Positions 36,438 through 44,021 of a DNA stretch of 64,000 bases are shown piece after piece. Both the position numbers and the translations under genes were made by a program. Position 1 is the stretch's first letter; the number at the start of each line of letters is the position of its first letter. The notes beneath the pieces were generated by a model. That model did not search any database. It was not told the DNA's origin and saw nothing but the letters and a program-made list of their open reading frames with translations. The stretch covers positions 62,001-126,000 of the forward strand of contig DWXH01000009.1 in assembly GCA_019119305.1 (NCBI GenBank), written 5' to 3'. Source of the stretch: Candidatus Alistipes merdigallinarum (GTDB lineage: Bacteria > Bacteroidota > Bacteroidia > Bacteroidales > Rikenellaceae).

Positions 36438-37796
36438 ATGAAAAAGTGCCTAAGACTTAGCATTTTACCCCTTTTGTTTGCGGGTGTTCTGTTCAGCTCT
36501 TGCAAGGACGACGCAAAAAAAGGAAATCCCAATCCGATAATCTCTGTAACCGTAGAAGATGCGGATGTTATTTTGGACCAGGAGAACAAAAGGATCGACG
36601 TTTTATTCTATGAATATCGTTCTTTATCCTCTGTCGAAGCCACATTTGAATTGGTAGACGGAGCTTCGCTCTACACCCCTCTGGGCAAAAACCCTGCAAC
36701 ACTCGACCTTTCAGACACCAAATGGGGAGCTTCCGTCGTTGTCCAAACCGGTGACGAATTGATCTATTACGATATATTCGGAGCTATCGACTATCCGCTC
36801 ATGGGGATGAATGTTTCTGCCGAAAACGGAGAAGTTGTCGGTGTGGCCACAATCGATCAAAACTTAAAGAACATCACGGTGAAATTTACCCATATCACTG
36901 ATTTCAGTAATGTAGATTGTGAATATGTTGTCAGCAAAAATGGTGGCCAGATGGTTTCGCCCCAAACCACAACGTGCAAATTGGATATGACTAAAGAAAA
37001 TACGGTCACTTGCTCTTCGACCCGCGGTGGTACGATAACCTATTCGATCAAACCGGCATCCTCTCCTATATCGAAAGACAACGTTCCAGCAGGATGGGAA
37101 CAGGTTACCGATCGTAATTTGCCTTCATATATGGCATTATACACCACGGATGACTTTTATGGCAACAATGCATACGCCTTATTGGCTGACGCACGGGCAA
37201 GTTTCTCTGTAATGAGCCAAGGTATCAATGAATTGAAGACCATACCTCAATTCTATGCAGAAGATCCTACGGCTACTGTAATGATCAACGGTAGTGCAAC
37301 GGATGACTTGATTGTCGTACAAGGCCAAGTTGTCAATGAAGGGACCAGTGGATCCCCGACCGCATTCGGTGTTACCCAGTATGGATATAAACTTATTGGT
37401 GGCACAGGATGGAATGTAACATGGCAAGAGGCAAAACAGAATGACTCTCTGGCATACTATGCCATGTATGGTACCAACGCTTTAATTACAGACGGAACAA
37501 AAGCGGGAGGTTTGAATAATGTCGATTTGGATGCTCGCTCCGCTATTGGAATAAGTAATGTTACGAAAGAAGACCCAGGATTTATCGTATTCTTCGTATC
37601 TGAAAAATATGCAGGTTCACCTGGAGTATCTGTAAAACAGGTAGGCGATATCATGGCTGATTGGGGTTGCTATAATGCCATCAACCTACAAGGTGGATCA
37701 GGGTCGTCAATGCATGTAGCAGGACAACCTACAATTACGCCTAAAAACGGACTTGAGGCCCATAAACTTATCGGTTGTGTCGGTGTCTTGAAATAA
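36438..37796 (+). CDS. Lipoprotein with phosphodiester glycosidase (NAGPA)-like domain
   Basis: This 452-residue protein is exported as a lipoprotein (LFAGVLFSSC). An N-terminal region of about 190 residues contains two short beta modules (NPNPIISVTVEDADVILDQENKRIDV, FELVDGASLYTPLGKNPATLDLSD) related to the next gene's product. The C-terminal half resembles the phosphodiester glycosidase family: YALLADARASFSVMSQG, ARSAIGISNV and CYNAINLQGGSGSSMHV. Family members usually show NLDGG; here the Asp is a Gln, so activity is uncertain. ATG 36438 is chosen over the TTG six bases earlier. It is more AT-rich than the core genes. Confidence 0.72.
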   Translation: MKKCLRLSILPLLFAGVLFSSCKDDAKKGNPNPIISVTVEDADVILDQENKRIDVLFYEYRSLSSVEATFELVDGASLYTPLGKNPATLDLSDTKWGASVVVQTGDELIYYDIFGAIDYPLMGMNVSAENGEVVGVATIDQNLKNITVKFTHITDFSNVDCEYVVSKNGGQMVSPQTTTCKLDMTKENTVTCSSTRGGTITYSIKPASSPISKDNVPAGWEQVTDRNLPSYMALYTTDDFYGNNAYALLADARASFSVMSQGINELKTIPQFYAEDPTATVMINGSATDDLIVVQGQVVNEGTSGSPTAFGVTQYGYKLIGGTGWNVTWQEAKQNDSLAYYAMYGTNALITDGTKAGGLNNVDLDARSAIGISNVTKEDPGFIVFFVSEKYAGSPGVSVKQVGDIMADWGCYNAINLQGGSGSSMHVAGQPTITPKNGLEAHKLIGCVGVLK

Positions 37797-37810
37797 AAAA
37801 ACATGATAGA

Positions 37811-37851
37811 ACAAAAAGGGACATAACATCTGTTATTGTCCCTTTTTGTCT
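37811..37851 (+). terminator. Terminator between the two related lipoprotein genes
   Basis: AAAAAGGGACA with TAACA pairs with TGTTA and TGTCCCTTTTT (one-base bulge), ending in a T run. The two related genes are therefore separate transcription units. Confidence 0.88.
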
Positions 37852-37924
37852 TTATTGTGGTCAGAAAAAACTATCGTTGTTAATCATTTTTATATAAGAA
37901 ACAGCAAAATAATTTGCAAATATC

Positions 37925-37955
37925 TTGTCTGAATTGAAAAAATAATATAACTTTG
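37925..37955 (+). promoter_or_regulatory. Promoter of the second related lipoprotein gene
   Basis: TTG (37925-37927), 20 bases and TAACTTTG (37948-37955) repeat the architecture of the upstream promoter, again with 62 bases from the -7 element to the ATG. Confidence 0.7.
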
Positions 37956-38009
37956 GTTCTGGATTGAAACCAATAATAATTCATTATACTAAAATTAAAA
38001 ACCTTGTCT

Positions 38010-39590
38010 ATGAAAAAGTACCTACAATTCTGTTTAATGGGTTTGCTCGTCTTGGGTATGGGTCTTTCTTTGGGCTCATGCAAGGATGAAAACGAAGGCA
38101 GCGGGTCACCCAATCCTCTGTTGGGAGTACAAGTCGACTTATCCGAAATAGACTCTACTGCTATCGCTCTCGTAGATATCGATCAAGCGAACAAACTTAT
38201 TACTATTTCATTAAGTAAAACAGTAACTGATCTGTCTGCTGTTCCCGTCACTTTCGATTTAGTCAATGGAGCTTACCTGTATTCTCCATACGTAACCAAC
38301 CCCGTATTGATGGACCTTTCAGAAGAGACCGGTGTAAACATTGCAACAGGCGACAATATCGTTTGTTACAAGCTTGTCGCTGAAGAGGACCAAGCCTTGA
38401 GAAGTTTGAAAGCAACAGCAGGCGGAATAGAAGCTATCACAAATGTTGACCAAGCCAATAGATTGATCGACATCTGTTTTGAAGATAATGAAGTGGATTT
38501 GAGTGCTATCAATCTTGAATTCGAACTTTCTCCTGTTTCAAACATGGTATCGCCTTCGACCCCGACTGCTACGGTTGACCTTTCTGCAGATACCTCCATT
38601 GTCAAAGTGTACAATGAGTTTAAAGGCGAAGTGGAATATAAAGTAATTTGCTGGAACTATCCGACAGGTGGAGTTATGGATGTTAAAGAATATTCTGATG
38701 TCCAAGTTACCGCAGGCGCAGAAGGTGAATTCCAAATCAAAACTACGGGAGAAAATCCGGCTATCCTCACAAACCGCTATCCTGTATCATATGGTATGGT
38801 TATGGAATTCGAATACAAGTCAGATGTTGACTTGGGTCGTCCGGTATTCAGCCTTGATTTGAACAATAAAGATTTGCAAATCAGAGGTTATGAACTCGAT
38901 GCTACTTCCGATTGGAAAACTATGGCAATAGATATCAGTACACTCTATTTTGATGCAGCTAAAATTTTAGGTAAGAGCTACACCGTTCACATGGCATTGG
39001 GCGAGGAAATTCCTGAAGGCACTAATATTTCTATTCGGAATTTCACCGTTCGTGAACGCAACTTCAACGAAGAGATGGGAATCGAATTAGGATATTGGCC
39101 GTTGTTCAATTCTGGATCCGGAAATACCTGTAAGGTAACAGATATGACGACAAATGAAGAATTCCCAACCGTTCAATTTGTTTGTGAAGCTGCTAATGAC
39201 CCATATTATGCACCAATATCTCATAGTGAAGATATCACCAAAGAGATGAATCAAATCTATTTCTACTATAAGAGTGAAACTTCGTTCCAACAACAAATCT
39301 TTATGCGAGCTGTCGATGATACATGGTCATTCCGTTTTGCAGACGAAGAGGAAACAGTAAATTACGATAAGACTACACAAAAACCCGAATTACGCTACAC
39401 ATACGAACCTACTGACATTTGGACTTGTGTACATTTCGATGCAACCTATGCACTTGAAACGATCTTTGAAGCACATGGTGATGCAGGAGCAGGAAATAAC
39501 TCGATTCGTTGGGATCCTGAAGCAATCGGAACTTTAAATGCTCCTATTATCTATCGGAACATCCGGTTCGTTCAAGCCAGCTATGAATAA
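38010..39590 (+). CDS. Secreted lipoprotein of unknown function, related N-terminally to the previous gene
   Basis: This 526-residue lipoprotein (lipobox LSLGSC) shares with its upstream neighbour the N-terminal arrangement CKDE..SPNPLLGVQV, DIDQANKLITISLSKTVTDLSAVPVTFDLVNGAYLYSPYVTNPVLMDLSEE, followed by a second similar module. The C-terminal 320 residues (DLGRPVFSLDLNNKDLQIRGYELD and ISIRNFTVRERNF) look like one or two beta-sandwich domains and I do not recognise them; they are unlike the glycosidase domain of the neighbour. It is probably a surface glycan-binding protein, by inference. AT-rich, monocistronic, with a clear terminator. Confidence 0.75.
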   Translation: MKKYLQFCLMGLLVLGMGLSLGSCKDENEGSGSPNPLLGVQVDLSEIDSTAIALVDIDQANKLITISLSKTVTDLSAVPVTFDLVNGAYLYSPYVTNPVLMDLSEETGVNIATGDNIVCYKLVAEEDQALRSLKATAGGIEAITNVDQANRLIDICFEDNEVDLSAINLEFELSPVSNMVSPSTPTATVDLSADTSIVKVYNEFKGEVEYKVICWNYPTGGVMDVKEYSDVQVTAGAEGEFQIKTTGENPAILTNRYPVSYGMVMEFEYKSDVDLGRPVFSLDLNNKDLQIRGYELDATSDWKTMAIDISTLYFDAAKILGKSYTVHMALGEEIPEGTNISIRNFTVRERNFNEEMGIELGYWPLFNSGSGNTCKVTDMTTNEEFPTVQFVCEAANDPYYAPISHSEDITKEMNQIYFYYKSETSFQQQIFMRAVDDTWSFRFADEEETVNYDKTTQKPELRYTYEPTDIWTCVHFDATYALETIFEAHGDAGAGNNSIRWDPEAIGTLNAPIIYRNIRFVQASYE

Positions 39591-39615
39591 ACGATAGCGA
39601 TTGGACTGCGAAATA

Positions 39616-39655
39616 CCAAAAAAAGTGCTGCAAAAATGCAGCACTTTTTTTATTA
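39616..39655 (+). terminator. Terminator after the second lipoprotein gene
   Basis: Arms AAAAAAAGTGCTGCA and TGCAGCACTTTTTTT pair around a short A loop. The symmetric A/T flanks would allow bidirectional use, which suits the convergent AddA-like gene. The rest of the gap to 39801 is featureless. Confidence 0.92.
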
Positions 39656-39801
39656 TAACCCTTATTTCTCACGAAATAATATTATCCGGGAAAATAAAAC
39701 CAAAATAAAATTTCACCCTACTACCCTCCTACTCCGGAATAAAACACATTAAATATCCTGTCAATTAGCAAAATACACCTGCTCCTTTATATAGTAATAA
39801 A

Positions 39802-42800
39802 TTACACAGAAACCGGTACGACCTGTTCCAATGCTACATACCACAAATAACCATGTACTTGCCGATATCCCATCTGTCGTAACAGCCAAATATACTCCTT
39901 GATCTGTTCTTTATATGCAGACCTCTCATACTGGCCAAACTTATAATCTACAATGATTGCCTCGCTTCCTTTGATCAGTACACGGTCCGGACGTCGGGTA
40001 TTCGACCCTCCGGGCAGTAAAATTGCATGTTCATTGCGCACCTCGGTCCATTGCGGATTGAACCATGAAGCAACAACTGGGTTCTGCCAAGCCTTCTCGA
40101 TCTTTTCACGAAGAAGATCAACCTCTTTCTTCGAAATCGCACCTTCGCGATACATTTGTTCCAACCTCTGCCCCGCCTCTTTCTGATTCGAGACATACTC
40201 AAAAAGCTTATGCATAAGAATCCCGTAATTACGGAGATCGGATTCCCGATTATCCGTTGGCTTCTCCTTGTATATTTGGTCCTGTTTCTGAGAAGAAACA
40301 TTATCGACGGTATGTAATTGCTCTCCGGTTGCCAAATTCTCCGTATCGTTCACATCCTCAAAATAACGATCCGTATCAAAACGGAAACTCAGCTTTTTAT
40401 CATAGGGAATGACCGGATACTCCGTTATGTAGTCAACAGATGTAGATTGCGTAACGTTCAAAGAGGCCGGCTTGCCGAAATCGAATATCGAATCATTATC
40501 TTTCTGTTCCGTCCTGCCCTTGATCCCACATGTAGCCTTACAACCCTTTTCCGACTGATTCCCATCAATCGCCTGAACAAGCAAATTTCCGACATCGGAA
40601 CCAGCCGTATTACTACTCGTATTCGGTCGCAAAAGATACAACTCGTCGACAGCCCGTGTAACAGCAACATACAGCAGATTAATGTTATCGATATGAGACA
40701 TGACAAGCTCCTGATAGCTATCATCCGCAAAGTACGAATCTAACAACACTTTCTTCCACCCGAGAGGAAAAACACCCAACGGACTAAAAGTGTTTTCTGC
40801 ACTTTTTGCCCACGTCAAACTTCCGCTAAGCGGTTCAAGGCTCCAGTTACAATACGGAACAATCACGACCCGGTATTGCAACCCTTTCGACTTATGGATC
40901 GTTAATACATTGATCGCATTTTGCGTTTGAGGCAGGGCGATTGATTGTGTCGCACCGGACTCTTCCCACCAAGAGACAAACAGCGGCAGGTCAGCGATAC
41001 GAGAGGTGGCAAACCGGTGAATCTGATTCTCAAACGCCTGTAAATAGGCAATTTCCCCTTCCCGTTCTGAAAGCTTATAATACATAACCACCTCATCAAA
41101 AACCTCTTCAATCGAAGCCAAACGCAATTTATGAAGAAATTCCGTTTCTTTCGGATCGAGATCCTGCCCAAACGGCCGATCGAGAAACTGGTTATGTATG
41201 GCCCGGCTTATCGACTCATTGAGGTCGAGAACCAATCTGAAGACGGCAACGATAAAGCCGACTACAGAAGAGCTTCCGATCTGCAAAGCCTCCTGAGTCA
41301 CCACATCATAACAGTATGTAGCATCCGGATGCGCTGACTTGTAATCGAGCAGTTGTTGGGCCACAGAGACTCCTTGCGCTTTCTTCCGCACCAAAATGGC
41401 GATATCGCCCGGCTTATACCCTCGTTGCTGCAACTCCTCGATCACTTCGATGACATAAGGCTTCTCCTGATGCTGCTCTTTATCGTAAGTCACCACCCGC
41501 ACATATCCAGAATCCGCTGCTGCATGTGCTTGTTGATGATGCCCTTCATAGGCATGCTGAAGCATATCCTTCAAATCCTGATGTCTGTCTGATGAAAGGA
41601 ATCCTTTCTCCTCAGCCTCATCCAAAAGGGCATTCAACCGCTGGTTATCCTCCTGCACACAACTCTCAATCATAAAGTTATTGAACTCGACTACCCGCTT
41701 GGCGCTGCGGTAATTCGTATCGAGCGACTGGATGTCAACATTTTCGAACACATTACTCACTTCATGTCCCAAAATTCGCCAATCTCCCCCACGCCACCGA
41801 TAGATCGACTGTTTGATATCGCCCACCAACAGGGCCGGCATATCCTGTTGTGCCGCAACCGCATTCTCCAACAAAGGTTTGAAGTTGTTCCATTGCTGCA
41901 CTGAGGTATCCTGAAACTCATCGATCATAAAGTGATCGAATCTGTTTCCCACCTTTTCATATATAAAGGGTGTAGCATTCCCCCCGATCAATTTTCCGAT
42001 TATGGTTCCCGTCTCGGAGATCGGAACGATCCGCTGCTCCTTACTCAATTCCGACACGCACTGGGCAAGATCCTGCAACAGGACAAACCCCCGATAATTG
42101 GAAAGGACCAGATCGGCAGAGGTCAAAAAGCGATTATGTTGATCGTAAGCATCACGCAAACCTTTGAGCAGCGGTTGGAGCTGCGGGACAAGGGCCTGTA
42201 AAGCTGCTTTGTTCGGAGAACTAGCTGAAACCCATTTTTTACGATCTATGCACGCATCGGTAACCCGCGTCGAATAAGAAGCAATTTTTCCTCTTTCAAC
42301 CTTGACAAAATAGCTCGTACATCCCTGATTCCCATAGGAAAAATCTTCTGGACGAAACCCTGCATCGGCAATAATCTTTAAGGCATCAGATGCGATTTTA
42401 CGCATTTTATTTTTTATACATGCACTCTGTTTCTTGATTTCGTCCACAGTTTTGAGAAAATCTGGCACTTTGGTTTGTGATTGGAGCATTTTATAGCGCT
42501 CCTGAAAAAGCTCGCCACCGAGTACAACAAGTTCCCTGCGGATATCCCACTTCCCGTCACGCTCCATTTTCTCCTCCACCAACGGGATGACCCTCTGTCG
42601 CAACTTCTCATCCGTCGCGATCCGATCAATCAACCGATCGGCAGCCTCCTCCAACAGCGTATCCGTCTCCAACTCGAGATTGAAATTGATATCGATTCCC
42701 AGTTCGCGAAGAAAGGCACGAATGATCCGCTGAAAGAACTTATCGATCGTCAACACCGAAAAACGGCTGTAATCGTGCAAGATATAGGTCTGCGCTCTGA

Positions 42801-43065
42801 CTGCACGATTGCAAACGTCTGTTACCGACAACCCAAGATCAGAACATAGATCGTTCAAATAATTGCTCTTTAGGTTAGAAGCCAGACGGTTGATCTCCTC
42901 GACAATGCGCCGTTTCATCTCCTCGGTGGCCTTATTGGTAAAGGTAACCGCCAGAATATTCCGATAGCACCCTGGATCCCGCACAACCTCACGCACATAG
43001 GCATAGGCCAACTGGTAGGTTTTTCCCGAACCGGCCGACGCCCGTAAAATTTTCACATTCGCCAT
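39802..43065 (-). CDS. addA: AddA/RecB-like UvrD-family helicase-nuclease
   Basis: This 1087-residue protein belongs to the double-strand-break resection helicases. It has Walker A ASAGSGKTYQLAYA (about residue 10), AVTFTNKATEEMKRRI, FMIDEFQDTSVQQWNNFKPLLENA (motif II), DIKQSIYRWRGGD, TIHKSKGLQYRVVIVPY (motif V), LLYVAVTRA (motif VI) and a C-terminal PD-(D/E)XK region (RRPDRVLIKGSEAIIVDYKFG). Its natural partner is the AddB-like gene at 44022, which is transcribed in the opposite direction here. Together they should form an end-resecting nuclease-helicase for homologous recombination. The gene symbol follows the Bacillus naming and is approximate. Confidence 0.88.
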   Translation of the reverse strand: MANVKILRASAGSGKTYQLAYAYVREVVRDPGCYRNILAVTFTNKATEEMKRRIVEEINRLASNLKSNYLNDLCSDLGLSVTDVCNRAVRAQTYILHDYSRFSVLTIDKFFQRIIRAFLRELGIDINFNLELETDTLLEEAADRLIDRIATDEKLRQRVIPLVEEKMERDGKWDIRRELVVLGGELFQERYKMLQSQTKVPDFLKTVDEIKKQSACIKNKMRKIASDALKIIADAGFRPEDFSYGNQGCTSYFVKVERGKIASYSTRVTDACIDRKKWVSASSPNKAALQALVPQLQPLLKGLRDAYDQHNRFLTSADLVLSNYRGFVLLQDLAQCVSELSKEQRIVPISETGTIIGKLIGGNATPFIYEKVGNRFDHFMIDEFQDTSVQQWNNFKPLLENAVAAQQDMPALLVGDIKQSIYRWRGGDWRILGHEVSNVFENVDIQSLDTNYRSAKRVVEFNNFMIESCVQEDNQRLNALLDEAEEKGFLSSDRHQDLKDMLQHAYEGHHQQAHAAADSGYVRVVTYDKEQHQEKPYVIEVIEELQQRGYKPGDIAILVRKKAQGVSVAQQLLDYKSAHPDATYCYDVVTQEALQIGSSSVVGFIVAVFRLVLDLNESISRAIHNQFLDRPFGQDLDPKETEFLHKLRLASIEEVFDEVVMYYKLSEREGEIAYLQAFENQIHRFATSRIADLPLFVSWWEESGATQSIALPQTQNAINVLTIHKSKGLQYRVVIVPYCNWSLEPLSGSLTWAKSAENTFSPLGVFPLGWKKVLLDSYFADDSYQELVMSHIDNINLLYVAVTRAVDELYLLRPNTSSNTAGSDVGNLLVQAIDGNQSEKGCKATCGIKGRTEQKDNDSIFDFGKPASLNVTQSTSVDYITEYPVIPYDKKLSFRFDTDRYFEDVNDTENLATGEQLHTVDNVSSQKQDQIYKEKPTDNRESDLRNYGILMHKLFEYVSNQKEAGQRLEQMYREGAISKKEVDLLREKIEKAWQNPVVASWFNPQWTEVRNEHAILLPGGSNTRRPDRVLIKGSEAIIVDYKFGQYERSAYKEQIKEYIWLLRQMGYRQVHGYLWYVALEQVVPVSV

Positions 43066-43253
43066 AAATCAAATCCCGTTACACGCTTTAAAGATACGGA
43101 AAAGATCAGAACTTTTTTATACCCAATCAAGAGTATCTCCTGGCCATCGGTCTTCGACCGTTCGACACACCTTTCAAACCACAGCATCTTGTAACAAAAC
43201 CGCCAAAATATACGTTAGTACAATATAAATTAGAAAATCCGAGCAAAAAGAGT

Positions 43254-43261
43254 TATATTTG
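43254..43261 (+). promoter_or_regulatory. -7 element of the GIN-domain gene
   Basis: TATATTTG matches TAnnTTTG 25 bases before the ATG. No clear -33 element is seen. Confidence 0.55.
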
Positions 43262-43285
43262 TATAATAAATAAACTTTCGATGTC

Positions 43286-43972
43286 ATGAAACGATTGTTG
43301 ATACTCAGCCTTATTTTAGGAAGTTGCATCCAGTTGGCTTCCGCTCAGAAACAGATCAAAAGCGAGGAGCCGTTGTACTTCTCCAAAACCGAATTCAACG
43401 GCAACCTGAACGTCCGCCTGGTCCACTCCGACACCGCCCGTATCGAGATCGAACTGAATGACGCACAAATCAACCAACTCAACTGGACAATCAAAGACAG
43501 CTGCCTTACGGTACGGCTAAAACCCGGAACCCAAAACAAGGGCAACGGAAACGTAACCGTATATTATAACAACATCGACGTACTCAAGGCTTCCGAAGCA
43601 AAAATTACCGGTACCGATACCTTAACCGCCAAAATGATGGATATCGAACTGCAGTCGGGAGCAACCGTCACGACTGCAGTCGACACGAAAGACCTCTATC
43701 TAAAAGTAGGCGGGAATTCGACAGCCGATGTATCGGGTACGGCGAAATATCTGACGCTGGTTGCAGGAGCCAAATCCAAAGCGGACTGCCGGAATCTGCT
43801 CGCCACCGATGTCCGTGTCGAGGCTGCCTCCGCCGCCGAAACCTACGTTTATGTCTCAGAACGTCTACAAATATCCTCAGGGACCGGAGCTGCCGTATTC
43901 TACAAAGGTGTACCAGAGATTATCCGGTCGACCTCTAAGATGATGGGCTCGATCAACAGCATCGGAGAATAA
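43286..43972 (+). CDS. Head GIN domain protein (DUF2807)
   Basis: This 228-residue exported protein has a signal peptide (MKRLLILSLILGSCIQLASA) and then repetitive short beta strands typical of the GIN/DUF2807 fold: EPLYFSKTEFNGNLNVRLVHSD, VTVYYNNIDVLKASEAKITG, DIELQSGATVTTAVDTKDLYLKVGGNSTADVSGTAKYLTLVAGAKSKADC. The fold is a right-handed beta-solenoid related to auto-transporter adhesin heads. The function in Bacteroidota is unknown. It lies between the divergent AddA-like gene and the AddB-like gene, 49 bases before the latter. Confidence 0.82.
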   Translation: MKRLLILSLILGSCIQLASAQKQIKSEEPLYFSKTEFNGNLNVRLVHSDTARIEIELNDAQINQLNWTIKDSCLTVRLKPGTQNKGNGNVTVYYNNIDVLKASEAKITGTDTLTAKMMDIELQSGATVTTAVDTKDLYLKVGGNSTADVSGTAKYLTLVAGAKSKADCRNLLATDVRVEAASAAETYVYVSERLQISSGTGAAVFYKGVPEIIRSTSKMMGSINSIGE

Positions 43973-44021
43973 TTCCTCGTTAACCCGAACCCAACGCCCA
44001 GATACACCAAACGAGGGTGCG

